A DNA stretch of 64,000 nucleotides from Ooceraea biroi (lineage: Eukaryota > Arthropoda > Insecta > Hymenoptera > Formicidae). Shown one piece after another: positions 1 to 12,668 of this stretch; position 1 is the first letter of the stretch, and each line of letters begins with the position of its first letter. The position numbers were made by a program, and so were the translations under genes. The DNA lies in the NCBI RefSeq assembly GCF_003672135.1, contig NC_039515.1:992001-1056000 (forward strand), in the 5' to 3' direction. The notes under the pieces are model-generated. The model was given only the letters and a program-made list of their open reading frames with translations, did not search any database and was not told where the DNA came from.

Positions 1-26
1 ATTTGATAGAGAGCTAAATAGCATAC

Positions 27-1128
27 CGATTAATTCCAATTCGTCTTCCTCGGGTTTCTGATCAGATACGTAACTGTTGTAAGCATCCGACGTCGGCTCA
101 CTTTCATAATAGCCTTGCTGCCAAGCACTGTAACTATTCCAATATGATGACGTATCGTAATAATTGTACGCCTCTGAATTCATGTTAGACGGTGGGTAAT
201 CGGAGGTTGATTGTGGTGGCGTTGAACTGTAAAATGATCAAGTATTTATTATAAATAATACTCTCTCTGCAGAATTATATAATTCATACGACGCAACATG
301 TACAGTCACAGCATACCCAGAGATTTTATTCCAAGGTCTAGGCACCGCGTTGCAAATTTTCAGAGATTTCGTCCCAAGTCCTCTGTAGCCGTTCATAGTG
401 ATCAAGCTGTTCTTCTGCTCTTCCTCGTTCGCGAATCTGACAAAGCCATAACCCTTGCTAAAGCCAGAGCTGTCCAATATGACCTTAGCTGTCCTGATTG
501 AGTTGTATTTCGCGGCAAATGCTCTGTACAAAGAATAGTCGTCTACATCGGTGGACAGATCACCTACCCAAATACTAAATTCTCTCTCAGCAGCAGGCTT
601 GCCTGTAGTGCTAGCATGATTTAAGCGAAACCGTACCGGCTGTAAGATAAAATTATTAAATTAATTATTATTGAATATTAAAATGGCAAAAATTTGATAT
701 AGGGGAGGAAAAAAAGACATGTGTCATTCTTAAAATTTACTACTCTGCTACTATATTACCACCAACTTGTAGTATACTGCAAAGTATAATACACTTACAG
801 GATTCGAGCCAGGTATCACCTTGCCATTTAACTTGTGCATAGCGTCGAGTGCCATTTCATCAGTTGGAAAATGCACGAAGCAATAACCTGCTGGCTCACC
901 AGTGTACCGATTTCGCATGACTTTTACTGTTTGTGGCTGCTCACCCATCTTGTGAAACGCATTCATGATGAAACTCTCTGTCATATATGGCTCTAACTGA
1001 AATGATGACAAATGTTAACGTTTGATGATTAATTGCGTCGTGGAGCACGCCTAATATAACAATTGATTTCAATAACATTTACTTACACCACCCATCCATA
1101 GCTGACACAACACCATTGGCCCCGACAT
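27..1128 (-). CDS. TRNAU1AP: tRNA-selenocysteine-associated protein 1-like (SECp43), 5' part of gene
   Basis: Four minus-strand coding exons are visible: 1087-1128, 799-996, 317-639 and 27-226, joined by consensus GT-AG sites with consistent phase. The ATG at 1128 opens MSGPMVLCQLWMGG, followed by the first RRM, with LEPYMTESF and AGYCFVHF as RNP-like signatures. Exon 3 begins PVRFRLNHAS and holds a second RRM (SIWVGDL, SKGYGFVRF). Exon 4 is Tyr/Ser/Gln rich and acidic toward its end. This order matches the SECp43 family, which binds tRNA-Sec complexes in selenoprotein synthesis and also resembles Nam8/TIA-like RNA-binding proteins. A GTATGC donor at 21-26, identical to the one after exon 3, suggests the gene continues beyond the window. 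The stop codon is not seen. Family assignment is from recognition of the RRM sequences; the exact C-terminus is unknown. Confidence 0.85.
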
Positions 1129-2411
1129 TTTATTCTTAGCCACGATTTACTTGTTTTAACAGCTGTTTCACTTTGTTGAATCGGAAACGTGCAGTGACCG
1201 TACTTTTGCGTAATATTTCTCTACTTTGAGTACACAACAAAATTGTTTTCCCTGCGCAAAATCGTCAGAGAACACTTACACAGTACACCGTATTTTCACA
1301 TACAATCTCTGTATTTAATTAAGTTAATTGGTACAGTATAATTTATTAATGCAGTATTACAATAATTATAAATTATAAATATAATTCGTTTTGTTCAAGA
1401 GGAATTTTATAAATTTTCATATATGCATAAATATATATATATATATATATATATATTTATCAATATTTATATAAATTGAGAAGTATGTATGTACGAGAGA
1501 TTATGTCATCGACTAAAGCATCGACATAGAATGGACCACGGTTTTCTATCAGATGTAGAAATGATGTTGAATTTTAGTGGTAGAGGGAGGCACCTTTAGT
1601 GCAGCAGTTTTTTGCCCAATGGAGGTAAGCAGTAGAAATGACAAATCAAAATCGAATATTTCAAAAACTGACTAATGGGAATTCTTACTTTGGAGTGACT
1701 AGGGAACTTCATCGCGATGGTGCTGCCATTTGCACAATAAAATGCTTTTTATAAAAATTTCGCAATTTGTACGCACAAAATTGAGACAGTCCGCACTCGG
1801 AATAAAATAATGAAGCTTTTCAACATTATGCGGGCAACTATCGACATACCTTTTTACTGATTTTTATGTTTCTTGATGTAGTGTTCATTGCGCATGTGCG
1901 AAAACCGAGTCCCGTTGACAACAGTTGACAACACTGCGCAAGGTTTGAAAACACGAGTTCCGTGGTTTCGTGTGTGGTGTTGATAATGAATAAAATTGAG
2001 TTTGTTTAATTGTGATTTTTACAGTACAGTGATATACGTTTACTGATATGTAGTCAAGATGATGAAGGACTATTGTATGACGAACGATTCCTTAGCACCC
2101 ATATGCAAATACGGCATATGCCGTGTCCGTGAAAAATGATAAAAGTTAGATTCAGTCCTTTCGCTAAAGCAGATATTTCGCGAGTCATAAAGAATAAGAA
2201 TAGAATCCTTATTATTTAACATTGTAGCGCATTGTCTGAATATATAAATAAAAACGACATAATCTTGTAAAAACAACATTTTAGTAACAACAAGAATATG
2301 TGTAGTTGTCAATTTCATTTGTTGTGCTTCTATTAGACGTTATTTATATTAATTCGCTATGTAATACGTATCAGAATATTTATTATCAGAAGATTTATTT
2401 TTCATTCACAG
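1129..2411. other. intergenic, upstream of SECp43-like gene
   Basis: No coding exon is supported here. The stretch holds the presumed 5' flank of the minus-strand SECp43-like gene, a short (TA)n microsatellite near 1434-1455, and unrecognised AT-rich sequence. Part of 2040-2411 may be decayed intron or exon of the MFAP1 copy that follows, because the first recognisable MFAP1 codons lie just after an acceptor-like pyrimidine-CAG at 2410. Confidence 0.5.
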
Positions 2412-3039
2412 GAGAATTGTCTATGAAAAATGTGAAGGTGCTTTGTTGTGCTCGTGATAGGAGACCAGATTACGCAGCAGTGAGTTTAGACAAAGAGTTG
2501 GAAGAAAAGGATTCAAGAAGTGCGTACACAAGAGATACGACGATAAAGCGATTGCTGATGTCACCACACACTGATCTGATACACGAAGACCAGAGATGAG
2601 GATGATCCATCTGCGAAGATTATTGTGACAACAGAATGTGGCATTCACCAATGTAGATGAGAAGAGATATAAACGTGAGCAAATCTTTGGAGTCAAGATC
2701 GAGTTGGAAAGAGAGCGAGAGAGGACCAAATTGGAGAGATCTGACTCATCGGAGGAACTATCAGATTCTGATGAGATAGAAAAATGACAAAAAATATTGA
2801 TCAAACGATTATCATCCAAGAAGATGGTTCCTGGATGAGTATACGTGTCTGATCAAGGATGAGATGATGAGAAGATACTGAGAATATTGATGAGAAGATA
2901 TGTGGAGAGAAAAAAGTTCTCAGGTCTAGTGTAAAACAGCTCAATTTATTCCAAGTCTGAATTTTATAAATGTTTTCGTCGAAGTCCGCACGCTTATCAG
3001 TCACGCTAGTCGAATCCTCGATTTTTTCTTATTTTGATT
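2412..3039 (+). pseudogene. MFAP1-like pseudogene, 5' segment (target of LINE A)
   Basis: The plus strand reads GELSMKNVKV followed by RRPDYAAVS, the conserved start of microfibrillar-associated protein 1 (a spliceosomal B-complex protein), then decayed acidic Ser/Glu sequence such as SDSSEELSDSDEIEK. Stops and frame changes are frequent, for example TGA after EDQR at 2597. Because acceptor-like sequence precedes GELSM and apparent intron is retained, this looks like an unprocessed duplicate rather than a retrocopy. The rest of the gene is found at 25.6-26.7 kb, on the other side of the LINE. A functional MFAP1 should exist elsewhere in the genome (inference). Confidence 0.7.
2711..3039 (+). 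repeat. Left copy of 329-bp target-site duplication of LINE A
   Basis: The sequence from GAGAGCGAGAGAGG to ATTTTGATT is repeated in direct orientation at 23986-25510. That second copy also totals 329 bp once the 1.2-kb foldback and one of its TSDs are removed. The left copy ends exactly where LINE A's poly-T (its minus-strand A tail) begins, and the right copy begins exactly at the LINE 5' end. The copies differ by roughly 20 substitutions by eye. Confidence 0.75.
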
Positions 3040-3617
3040 TTTTTTTGTTTGTGCTCCAAGCACGCGTCGTCAACTAGCTTACAGGCTTTAGGTTATTGAA
3101 TACAGAAGCAGAGGTGGTATGTGCTTCGAGTATGGTATATTCACATCTGCAATCCCAACTTGTAAGTACTGTTATCAAATTATTTTTCCAATCGTCTTAA
3201 TATAGTTATATATAACTTGAATCTTCTTCCAATCTTCTCTCTTCAAACTTTCCAGTATACTTTTAGTACCAGCCAATCCTCTTCTCCAAATGTCTCCCAT
3301 TTTTATTCTTGCCTTGTATCGATGGCAGCATCAAACAACATGGTCAATATCTTCACTACCGTATCCACATTCACACCTCTCTTCTATCACATAATTTTTT
3401 CTCGCTAACGACGCATTTAAATTATAATGGTCCGCACGCAATCTATTTACAAATGTTACAAAATATCTCTCATTGAAGTCCCGGAACCACGGTACTTTTT
3501 TTTTCCCTGTCATAGAAATTTCTAAAATAGTGCACGCCCTTATGACCAGATTCATTCACTATCACATTTTGAGTATTATTCCAAGCCTCTTTAAAAATAC
3601 TTCTAAAGTCGTTAATA

Positions 3618-4816
3618 ATAATAATATATATATATTTATTTCAGCTTTCGCCAAGAAAGGGACTTGATTTACATTAAGATACCTTAACCGATCATTCATC
3701 CATCCTTCAGAACAATCATACCACCTATCCTACCTATCCTATTCCTCCATATACCTTTAATCTTATCTGCACCTTGTCTACCATACCTCCTAAATTACCG
3801 CCACCACTATTATTTACGATACGCCATTTGCATTACCTTACTTTACAATTTACAACTTACCTCGAAATAACACAGTCATATACATAACACATTACATTGC
3901 ATCACAACCTCTATCATCTCTCATCCGATACAAACTATAATTTAGACCTAACTTATAATTTATACCTATTATTTACAACTTACAAATATACTAATTACAG
4001 ATACCGTGAACTTTGTTTACCATTATTACAATTATTACAATGTTTCATATTTCCATTATTTACAATATACACATTCCTGCTAACATTAACACTTGTTGCA
4101 CTACTCTATTCTTACTCCTCCTTACACACTATCTTGCCTAACTTCTAAATTCGCCTCTCTCCTCTTAATCCTACTTCTCTTTACCTTTTCCGCCCAAATT
4201 TCTTCAATATTCCCCTTTTTTCTTCCCAAAGTTCATCATTGCACAACTTCCTTAATCTCTCTTCTCTTATCCTACCCCAAACCGATGAACCACTCTTTTA
4301 CCTCTCTGCATTCTCCTACATAATGCTTTAAACTATCCCATCCCTCTGCACAAAACCAACATTTTTTTTCTCCTCCTTAATCCAATACTTGTATGCCTCC
4401 TCCATGTTTCCACATCTTAATTTTGCTAGTGCCCGTACATCATTCCCCACATGTGCCTTACAAATATTTTCTTTCAATAAATATTTGGGTTTTTCGATAC
4501 CAAGATCCCACTGTCCATATCTCCTATTATACCTTGACTCTCGCATCCGACTGTCCTCTAACTGTATCTGTATGTCCTGTTCCCTTTCTCTTAACATTAC
4601 CTCTAAATCTTTTCCTTCTTCTCTCAAACCTTCCTATGCCTCTGTTCCCCATCCATTTCTGTTAAAATACTTCTCTCTTTCAACACTGTACTAATCTTTA
4701 TTCCTCTCTGCCTGCCTGTCCTTTTCTTTCCAACATGCCTGTATTAATTTTTTTCTATCCTCCAATCTACTTTTTTCCTAAAATTTCATTGCACGTATCC
4801 CCCAGTCCACTTTAGC
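3618..4816 (-). mobile_element. LINE C: 5'-truncated LINE 3' fragment inside LINE A
   Basis: An 18-bp direct repeat, CTTCTAAAGTCGTTAATA, occurs at 3600-3617 and 4817-4834 and is a clear TSD. The intervening 1.2 kb reads on the minus strand as the C-terminus of a different LINE ORF2: KLRCGNMEEAYKYWIKEEKK, then a CxxC...H...C motif (CWFCAEG, LKHYVGEC) ending FIGLG. A long purine-rich 3' UTR (as read on the minus strand) and a simple TAATAA-type tail follow at the low-coordinate end. This resembles the R1/jockey-like LINEs common in insects. It interrupts LINE A between the codons for PI and NDF. Confidence 0.8.
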
Positions 4817-4848
4817 CTTCTAAAGTCGTTAATAGGAACCTTAATGTT

Positions 4849-6306
4849 TTTTTTTTTTCTGGAACTGTTCCGGTTAGAGCGGAAATGCCTTCAATCCCGC
4901 CTTTGGATTATTTAACGTAAAACCTGCAACACGTCTAACATACTTAAATAATCTTATCTATTTTCTTAATGAAATTATAGATAATATCCAGTTTACGAAT
5001 ATCGAGGCGCTTTATAATCGAAAAATATCCTCCGCCCCAGACTTATCATTTTTGCTCAACTCTTCGTATAGCTTTTCTCTGTTTGTATCGTATCGGATGC
5101 AACTCCAGACAACATGATTTATGTCTTCCGTTTCATGCCCGCAATCACAACGTGCAGACGTAATGTATCCTTTTCTAGCCAAAGAAGCGTTCAAATTATA
5201 ATGATTTGCGCGCAAGCGGTTGATCCAAGAACAAAAATATCGTTCTTTACGTAATTTATCGAACCACGGCTTTTTTCGATCGCGTTTGTAGTAATTTAGA
5301 AAGTAATTACATCCCTTGTAAGCTCCCTGGGCCATAACTAAGTTTTGTGTACTTTGCCATGCCTCGTCTGCAAAAGTCTTGAAATTATCGAAAATCGGCA
5401 CCTCAAATTCGTGTTCAACCTCACCTCTCGCCCCTCCTTCGCTGAAAAGTCCGCTACCTCATTACCCGTAATGCCTCGATGAGACGGTATCCAAGCATAA
5501 ATTATCCTAATGTTAAACCGATTGCGCAAGGCGAAATGCAATCGACGCGAGCGCAATATAAACGGATTTTTATATGGTGATAATCTATTGTCTGTAAGAG
5601 CCTGTAGCGCACTACGACAGTCCGAAAAATAATTAATGACTTTCGATTACCAAAAGTCCCCTCCTCTACCAAATTTCTGACCAAGTCCAGCGCGGCCCCA
5701 ATTGCGAAGCTTTTTGCTGTAAAAACGGAACATTCGTGTGGAAGACTAACACTATATGCGGTGTCTATTTCGTCCACAACGATAGCAGCCTGTAGACCGA
5801 AAGCCTTGTGTCCGTGATCCATCCGTATATATGACTATCGATTTGTCATCTAGCTGATGTTTCTGAATCACTTCCCTGATCATACTTATGTCATCCCTCG
5901 TATATTGTATCGCTTGCAGGGGAATTTTATACTCCGTCCTTGCTCGACCAGTCAAGTAGCTTCCGAAGTCCAAGTCCACGTCAATATTCTCTGTTAGGTC
6001 CGCAAAACTATATAGCTACATAGGATAACCATCCCGAGCGGGGCCGATTATATCTCGTAACCTGTACACTCTGTCCCACGCTTCTGTAATAATAACTTAT
6101 GTAACGGATTGCGAAATCGAGCACCACGCTCCAATCGAGACAGGACCGACAAACTGTTACGAGTTTCAGGTTGACCGTACTTTATTACTTTGCTACAATA
6201 ATTCTTGGCCAGCATCAGTGACCGCTCTCTCAGAGATGTTACCTTGGCTTCCGCTAATACCACATTAGTCGGCGTTGAGTTGCGATATCCCAGAGCAGTT
6301 CGTAGT
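4849..6306 (-). mobile_element. LINE B: 5'-truncated LINE 3' fragment inside LINE A
   Basis: A 12-bp direct repeat with one mismatch (AACCTTAATGTT at 4837-4848, AACCTCAATGTT at 6307-6318) flanks the fragment, and a T tract follows at 4849-4858 (the A tail). The minus strand reads the post-RT connection (LRTALGYRNST), RNase H (VIYTDGSRT, WIPSHRGITGNEV) and a zinc motif (CDCGHETEDINHVVWSC) near 5120. It is a close relative of LINE A; the aligned parts are LINE A's NDFRSIFKEAWNNTQN and LINE B's DNFKTFADEAWQSTQN. The coding sequence is frameshifted. Confidence 0.8.
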
Positions 6307-9300
6307 AACCTCAATGTTATTCTCTGCCGTTTCCTTTTTCCATTTTCGCTAAGTAATCCGCCTCGTTACCTGTGAGACCAACGCGCGCAGGTATCCATAC
6401 CATTACAACCTTAACATTATAAATATCCTTAAACCTGCTATGGAGTCTTTTAATTTCCAATATATATTTGTTCTGGTAAACGTTGATCTTGTTGTTTATA
6501 ATTGCCCGAACAACCGACTTACTGTCCGTGAAAACTATAACGTTTTTTATCGAGTCTATTTTACTCTCAGCTATCTTAAGGGCAGTAGATATGGCCATTG
6601 CTTCTGCAGTAAAAATGGAACATTGTTTAGATAGGCTCATGCAACAGCCTTCTTCCTGATCTTCTATAACTATTCCTACTCCTGTCGAATTATCGCTTGC
6701 TGTTTTGGATCCATCTGTATACATTATTAACGTTTTTTCCTCCATATTGTATTTCTGCTTAGCCGTCTTAATCAACTCCATGTCTACCTCATTGTACCCT
6801 TCTATGTGCTGTATTTCTAAATTCATTTTTCTTCCTTTATCTTTAATACTTTTACCAATCTCGAAATCAACCTCCATTATATTAGTAATACTACCATAAT
6901 CTAGTTTCCAAATCTCAAATGAATCTTCCTTGATACCTATTTCATCACATAACCGTCCGATATACTTCCACGCTTCACAAAGAATGCTTTTCTTAAACGA
7001 CGGACTCCTATATTTAGCCATTCTTTCCCTATTTAACAATTGATCCAGACTTAGTCTGAACACATCCTCACCGTACTTATATATTTTACTACAAAAGTTT
7101 TTCGCTAGCACTGTCGCTCTATCCCTTAAAAGTATTAATTTGGACTCTGCCACAATAACATTATTCGGAGCACTGTTTCCGTAGCCAAGGGCCTACGAAT
7201 ACCCAGGTATTGACCTCTTTCCAGCTTTATTTGATTCTTCTTTGAAGCAGAACTATAGATAAATAGGCCATAGTCAGTCCATCACGGACCTCACTAGACT
7301 CTTGTATAACATTAGAGCCGTGTTGACTTCAATGCCTCTCGACACATTGCTCAGATATTTCAAGATGTTGTTCGCTTTATTGACTCTACCCCTAGTACCC
7401 GTAACTTGTTTGTTGAACGAAAGTTTATTATCTAACCATATACCTAGGAAGTTGGCTCCTTGGCTATTGAAAATCCTCGCTTTCTTAATTTTAATGTACA
7501 ACCCTTTATCAAAAAACTCTAATTTAGAAAATTCTCCAACTTGTGTCTTTTGTGGAGCTAAGTTAAGATTAATTTTCAGTAAATTTTTTCTTATTTTATC
7601 CACAGCCACTTCCAAATTGATCTTATTATCAAATCTGCTAACATTTTGAACGTATACCGCGATATCGTCCGCAAAATGTACAACAGAAACCGAGTCATCA
7701 ATCCTATCCGTTAATTTATTAGTGCATATAAAATAGGACTTAACACTGCTCCCTGAGGCAATCCTTTATATACCTTTCTTGTCACTACTTCCTGATTATT
7801 CACCACAAAAAACGTTTTCCGAGGATCTAACCAGTTATTGAGAAATTTGTAAATCCCTGATGGACACTTTTCCTCTCTCAATTTCTCTGCCATTATATCG
7901 AGATCCACATTATCATACGCCGAGGAAACGTCCAGAAAGGCAGCAAGAGTGTAAGCGCTGGCTAGATCGGCACTTCTTACGTCTACGATCATTTTCACTA
8001 AATTCTCCATACAGGACCTTCCTCTCCTAAAACCATTCTGCATAGGATGTAACTTTTTGTTTTTTTCCAAGCACCAGATCAGTCTTTCCGTGATCATCCT
8101 TTCCATTAATTTACCAACACATGACGACAACGCAATAGGTCTGACCTTATCTTTACCTATTTTGTCGATAAAGATAACCTGGTATTTTCTCCAATCCTCA
8201 GGAAACACGCCACTCAACCATATATCATTAAAAATGTTCAGCAACATTTTCCTGCCTTTCACTGGTAGGTTCTTCAACATGAGGTAATCGATGCCATCCA
8301 TACCCGGCGCTGAGTTCTTTTTAATCATTATCAATGCTCTATGCAGCTCATCCATGGTAAAAACTGCATTCATTTCTCGGTGATCATGATCCTCATATAA
8401 ATACTGTCTTCTTTTCTCTTGCTCAACTCACGGAGGAAACAGCTCATCAATTGTTCTTCTTATTTCCGATTCGCTGTCTTTGTTATGCCACGTATTCCAA
8501 TTTATTTTTCTTTGGACGTTTTTAAAAATTCTCATATTATTCCACATGTACGATATATTCGTATACCTATTAATACTATTACAAAAATTAACGAAATCTT
8601 TTTCTTCTTTTTGTTGATGATTTTCCTAGCTATTGCTCTGATTCTTTTATATTCGATCCAGTCTTCCATATTTTGTGACCTTTTCCATATTTTCAATTTG
8701 TCTTTCCTATTTTTTATCGCTTCCGCACACTCTACGTTCCACCATCTGACTGGTTGTTTCTTACTATATCGTTTCCCGTTTCGTCGAACGGCTTCTGATG
8801 TTTCTTCTTGCTCAATCAATTTTTTTCCCGATGCGATTATAGCTGAATTTTTAATGCATTGAATAAATCGTTGATAATTATCTAAAATACGAGAACAGTT
8901 ATACCGATTGGTAGAGCTATCAGTACACGATTCGTCTCTTATGTAATTTAATTCATCTACCACCCTTTCGTGATACATGTTCCAATCCGTGTTCCGTCCA
9001 GTAATCTTGTTAGTTGTTTTCTTGTATACAATAACCTGTGCATCCACTGAGATTTCTAACGGGTAATGATTTGATCCCCATGTGTCCGGTAGTTGTTTGT
9101 AATCGATAATTCCTGCAATATCTTTATTTGCAAATATCAAATCAATATTAGAAGGCCGTTGATTCTAATTGTTCAATCTTGACATGGAGTCAGTATTAAT
9201 AATAATATATCCCTTGTTGTACATCACAGAGTATATAGTCTTTCACCATTCAAGTCCGTATCTGCACAGTTCCATGTGCAATGGTGAGCATTAAAATCGC

Positions 9301-10610
9301 CCAGGATAATGGAACAGTCCTCCATTCCCCTAAATTTGAGCAACTCATTCCATGTTTCCAATTTTTCGTTTCCATAAGGTTTTCTGTAAACTGCTATAAA
9401 ATTAAATATTCTACTGATACTCTTCACTCTAATATCAATCGCTTCGATATTTTTTGAGTTAATCTTCCATTCATCTATTACCTCGAATTTAATATCTTCT
9501 TTCACTAAAATCGCAATTCCATCTTCGCTTCCTACGTTTTTAGTTTTGTATGTTCTATATCCAGAAAAATAAACTGCTGTATCTTTACTCACCTTCGTTT
9601 CCGTTAGTATCACTATATCATATGGAACTATATAGTTAGCCAATTCCGCTTTTTTACTCTTCATTCCTCTGATGTTCCATAATAAAATAGTAGCCACCTA
9701 TAATTTGCTTTCTTCCTTTTTCTCGTTTTCCCTCCTCAAGCTCCTCTTCATATCATTTGCCGTTTTTTTAAACTCTAATCAAGTCCTCGTAACTACCCAG
9801 TAAGCAAAATGTGTGCAATTTGCCAGTAGATTGGCAACAGATTACTGCAGAAGTTGATAGCAAATTGGCGTCCGTTATGTCCGCATTAGGATAGTGATCT
9901 GTCAGCAGAGCCTGCTAACAGACTCTGACAGCAGATTGGCGGCAGAAACCGAGCAGGATCTGTTAACATGATCTGACGTCAAATTGGCAGCAGAAACCGA
10001 ACAGGATCTGCAGTTTTCGGCGATTCATAGAAAATGATGCATTTAAAGGGTCTCGATGTTTTTGTATATTTTTTTAACTAAAAATAACTGGAAAACACAA
10101 ATTACATACAAACTGTTAGGTTTATTACTGTCTCCACATTATTGTACATATTTTTATACATTATTACTAATTGAAATAAATGAATAATATAATTACACAT
10201 ATAATATAATATAATAACATAATTACACATAAAGTATATAAAATCTAATAAATGGAATATAATATTAATCGAATACAATATTAGCAATAATATGTTATCA
10301 AATAATAATAATAATAATAATGTAATAAAAAATATAATACAATTGTGAAGAGCCGAATTGTGCCGGGTTTTCGATGATCCGAATGAACTGGAACTTGGTG
10401 AATCTAAACAGACAAGAAATACAAATTATAGTCACTGATAACTTCGATACACAATTTGCGCGACGTGATATTTTTTATCGCGCATCTCAATTCTTTCAAA
10501 TAAATGAGTAGTAGTTTCTGAAGGGAAACTGTATTCATTTATTCGTATGTACGACACACGACATAAAATATACGCGCGCGCACGATTATGATGTTAAATT
10601 AAGAGATCTC

Positions 10611-10717
10611 GGGCACTGAAAAGTACCGATTTCGTGTGAAACTATGGCGCTGAAAAGTGCCGATGATCGAGAGATTATCCAACATTGGATGAATAAAAAA
10701 GGCACTGAAAAGTGCCG
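10611..10717. repeat. Three iterated hairpin boxes GGCACTGAAAAGTGCC, left arm
   Basis: Copies lie at about 10612-10628, 10646-10661 and 10701-10716. Each is a short self-complementary unit (GGCACT, GAAA loop, AGTGCC), one with a G-to-A change and one with A-to-G. The mirror set is at 20867-20883, 20920-20938 and 20956-20972 in the right arm. They lie just beyond the 3' end of the DUF4806 gene. They could be transposase or DUF4806 binding sites or RNA hairpins; function is inference. Confidence 0.6.
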
Positions 10718-10933
10718 TTTGTGACCCACTCAACGACACATACGTATCGCTGAATCCACTGGTCACGTAGTAGTCTTCCTCCTCCTTCTCTTCTTCCTTC
10801 CGATCCTCTGCGTGTTTAGAACTATAAATAAATATAAAACATAAAAATGTATCACATTACGACGAAATTAAAAATTCAAAAGAAAATAAATTGAAAATTC
10901 CAAATAATGGACAACAAGAAATAAAATAAAATG

Positions 10934-12668
10934 TTATGCCTGCTCGTCGTCGTTAATAGATTCCATGTCTCCGCTTTCGTTCGATCGCTCGTCGTCCCGT
11001 AAAGTACGCTGAATCCTTGCGCCGTCACCGTGAGGAACGGTCTTCTTGCGCGATCTGCTCCTATGTCTCTCCTTGGACATTCTCAAAGCCTCGCGCATTT
11101 GCGCTTGGAATTCGGAGCGCGTCGGTTTCTCGAAATTTTTGTTTTGACATACACCATCTAAAAAATAAAGGCAGGTTGCATTATCGTTAAGGGGACACGC
11201 AGTAATATTAATATTTATGCGTAAACAAATATAATCGACCTTTTACCGTAAATCGCCCTAATCAGACGAGTGTTACATAGTGGTCGATGTTCTTGACGGC
11301 CCCACCATGTAAACGACGGTGCGATGGCATCCTTCAAACTTTCCTTCAGGCAGATATTTACAGCTTCTCTTAAATTAAAGCCGCCAATGTGTCGGAAATA
11401 ATTTACCTACGTAAACAAGATTAATGTAATTGTATATAAGAATACGTGAAAAAAATTATAAATACGAAACAATACAATTTCTCTGTTCACTTACGGCATT
11501 GGAATATTCATCCTCGTTGCTTCCTTCAAACGCATCCATGTCTGGAAGTGATCGTATAGGGAAGATGGCCGGCTTCTGTGGTGCGCGATGGTGATCCTGG
11601 ACGCATCTCAAAATTTTTTCCATGGTGGAATTTACTCGTCTGCAAATAAAATATAAGAACGAATCAGTACAATGAAAAGTCGCGTTAATAGATATGGTAT
11701 GTTAATAGATGTGACTCTTACGTTAGTTCTGCCTCTATACGATGTAAGCGTTCGTACAGTCTCCTGTAAACATTAAATAGCATTTACAGATTCTATAAAG
11801 ATGTGCATTTTACAAATGGTTTTCAAACATATTTTTCCCCTTTCTGTATTTTTTATCTATTTTATATTTAGTATTTTTAATTGATAATGAAAAATAACTC
11901 TCCTAATAAACTCTCTCTCTCTCTAAAAAATAGTAACAGATAAATAAATGTATATAAATTGACTGATTGTCCGGCTTTTCTAATTGCGTCAAATGATGTG
12001 CCGATGATGAATGTGGTATTGATGGATAATCATATGCCGTCGCTCCTCCAATATCGTTGTCCCAATTTCGAGAAGATACATCCCTGGAATTTCCACGTTG
12101 GTTCTGCAATTCTACAAAATTATTATCGGCGTAGCTTAGCCTTTCGACGCGAGGTGCATCATAATTTTGTGTGAGTGGTGGTAATGCGTGAGTGTTATGA
12201 GATTGTGAGTTTTGTGTGGAATGATTGTGTCGCGTGTAACGCGTGAGTGCTATGAGATAGTGAGTTTTGTGTGAGTGATTGTGTTGCTTGTAATGCGTGA
12301 GTGTTATGAGATGATAATGAGCTTGGTTGAAGGTTTATGTATGATTCAGTGCGCATATGTATTTGATTGTTCGTGTCCGATTGAGTGTTTGATTGCACGG
12401 CTACGGGTGACTGAATGTTTGATTGAATGTTTTGGTCTGGTGGAATGTATATGTGCGATGATGAATGTGTTGAATAATTATTGTTATTATTATTATTAAA
12501 ATAATTAGGATTGTTTTGAAGACTCATCCTTATGTCCTGGACGTCACCCTGGACATCTTCAGCGCTGATTGCTGGGGCGTTGACCTTTTTCCGCTTCCGA
12601 GGAGCCTCATCCGACGTCGTGACGTATCGTGATGGTTTCGAGGCAACTCGCTTCGGTCGTTCGGACAT
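10934..12668 (-). pseudogene. DUF4806-domain gene, left arm (frameshifted)
   Basis: Minus-strand exons are 11964-12668, 11722-11763, 11495-11639, 11247-11406 and 10934-11157. The first exon encodes a basic N-terminus (MSERPKRVASKPSRYVTT, then RKRKK, a likely nuclear localisation signal), an Asn run, and a Gln/Ser/Thr/His-rich low-complexity region. Exons 3-5 encode the DUF4806 core: FPIRSLPDMDAFEG, then YFRHIGGFNLREAVN and WWGRQEHRPL. The C-terminus is Arg/Ser rich. An extra base near 12218-12220, relative to the right arm, shifts exon 1 into a stop (SFHTKLTIS). The first-intron donor is GTCAAT. DUF4806 proteins are common in insects and often occur near mobile elements; their biochemical role is not established. 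Confidence 0.75.

Larger units (their letters stand above)
3190..9697 (-). pseudogene. LINE A ORF2 (endonuclease - reverse transcriptase - RNase H), frameshifted and interrupted
   Basis: The minus-strand reading starts at ATG 9697 with MATILLWNIRGMKSKK, an APE endonuclease. ILGDFNAHHCTWN near 9270 is the catalytic GDFN motif. RT blocks follow: SAPGMDGIDY (near 8310), FLDVSSAYDNVD (near 7930), GLPQGAVLSP (near 7740) and FADD (near 7680, the polymerase YxDD-type site). RNase H follows with MYTDGSKT (near 6715), FTDSKSVV (near 6500) and WIPARVGLTGN (near 6390). After LINE B the frame resumes at 4835-4847 as IKVP, and after LINE C as NDFRSIFKEAWNN (3617 down), then the CECGYGSEDIDHVV zinc motif near 3350. 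Several frameshifts separate these blocks, so no full protein can be made. Confidence 0.85.

Noticed and set aside
9795..10100. CRISPR-like array from repeated GCAGAAACCGANCAGGATCTG units
   Set aside because: Units are few, unevenly spaced and imperfect, in a eukaryotic transposon end; they are subterminal repeats.
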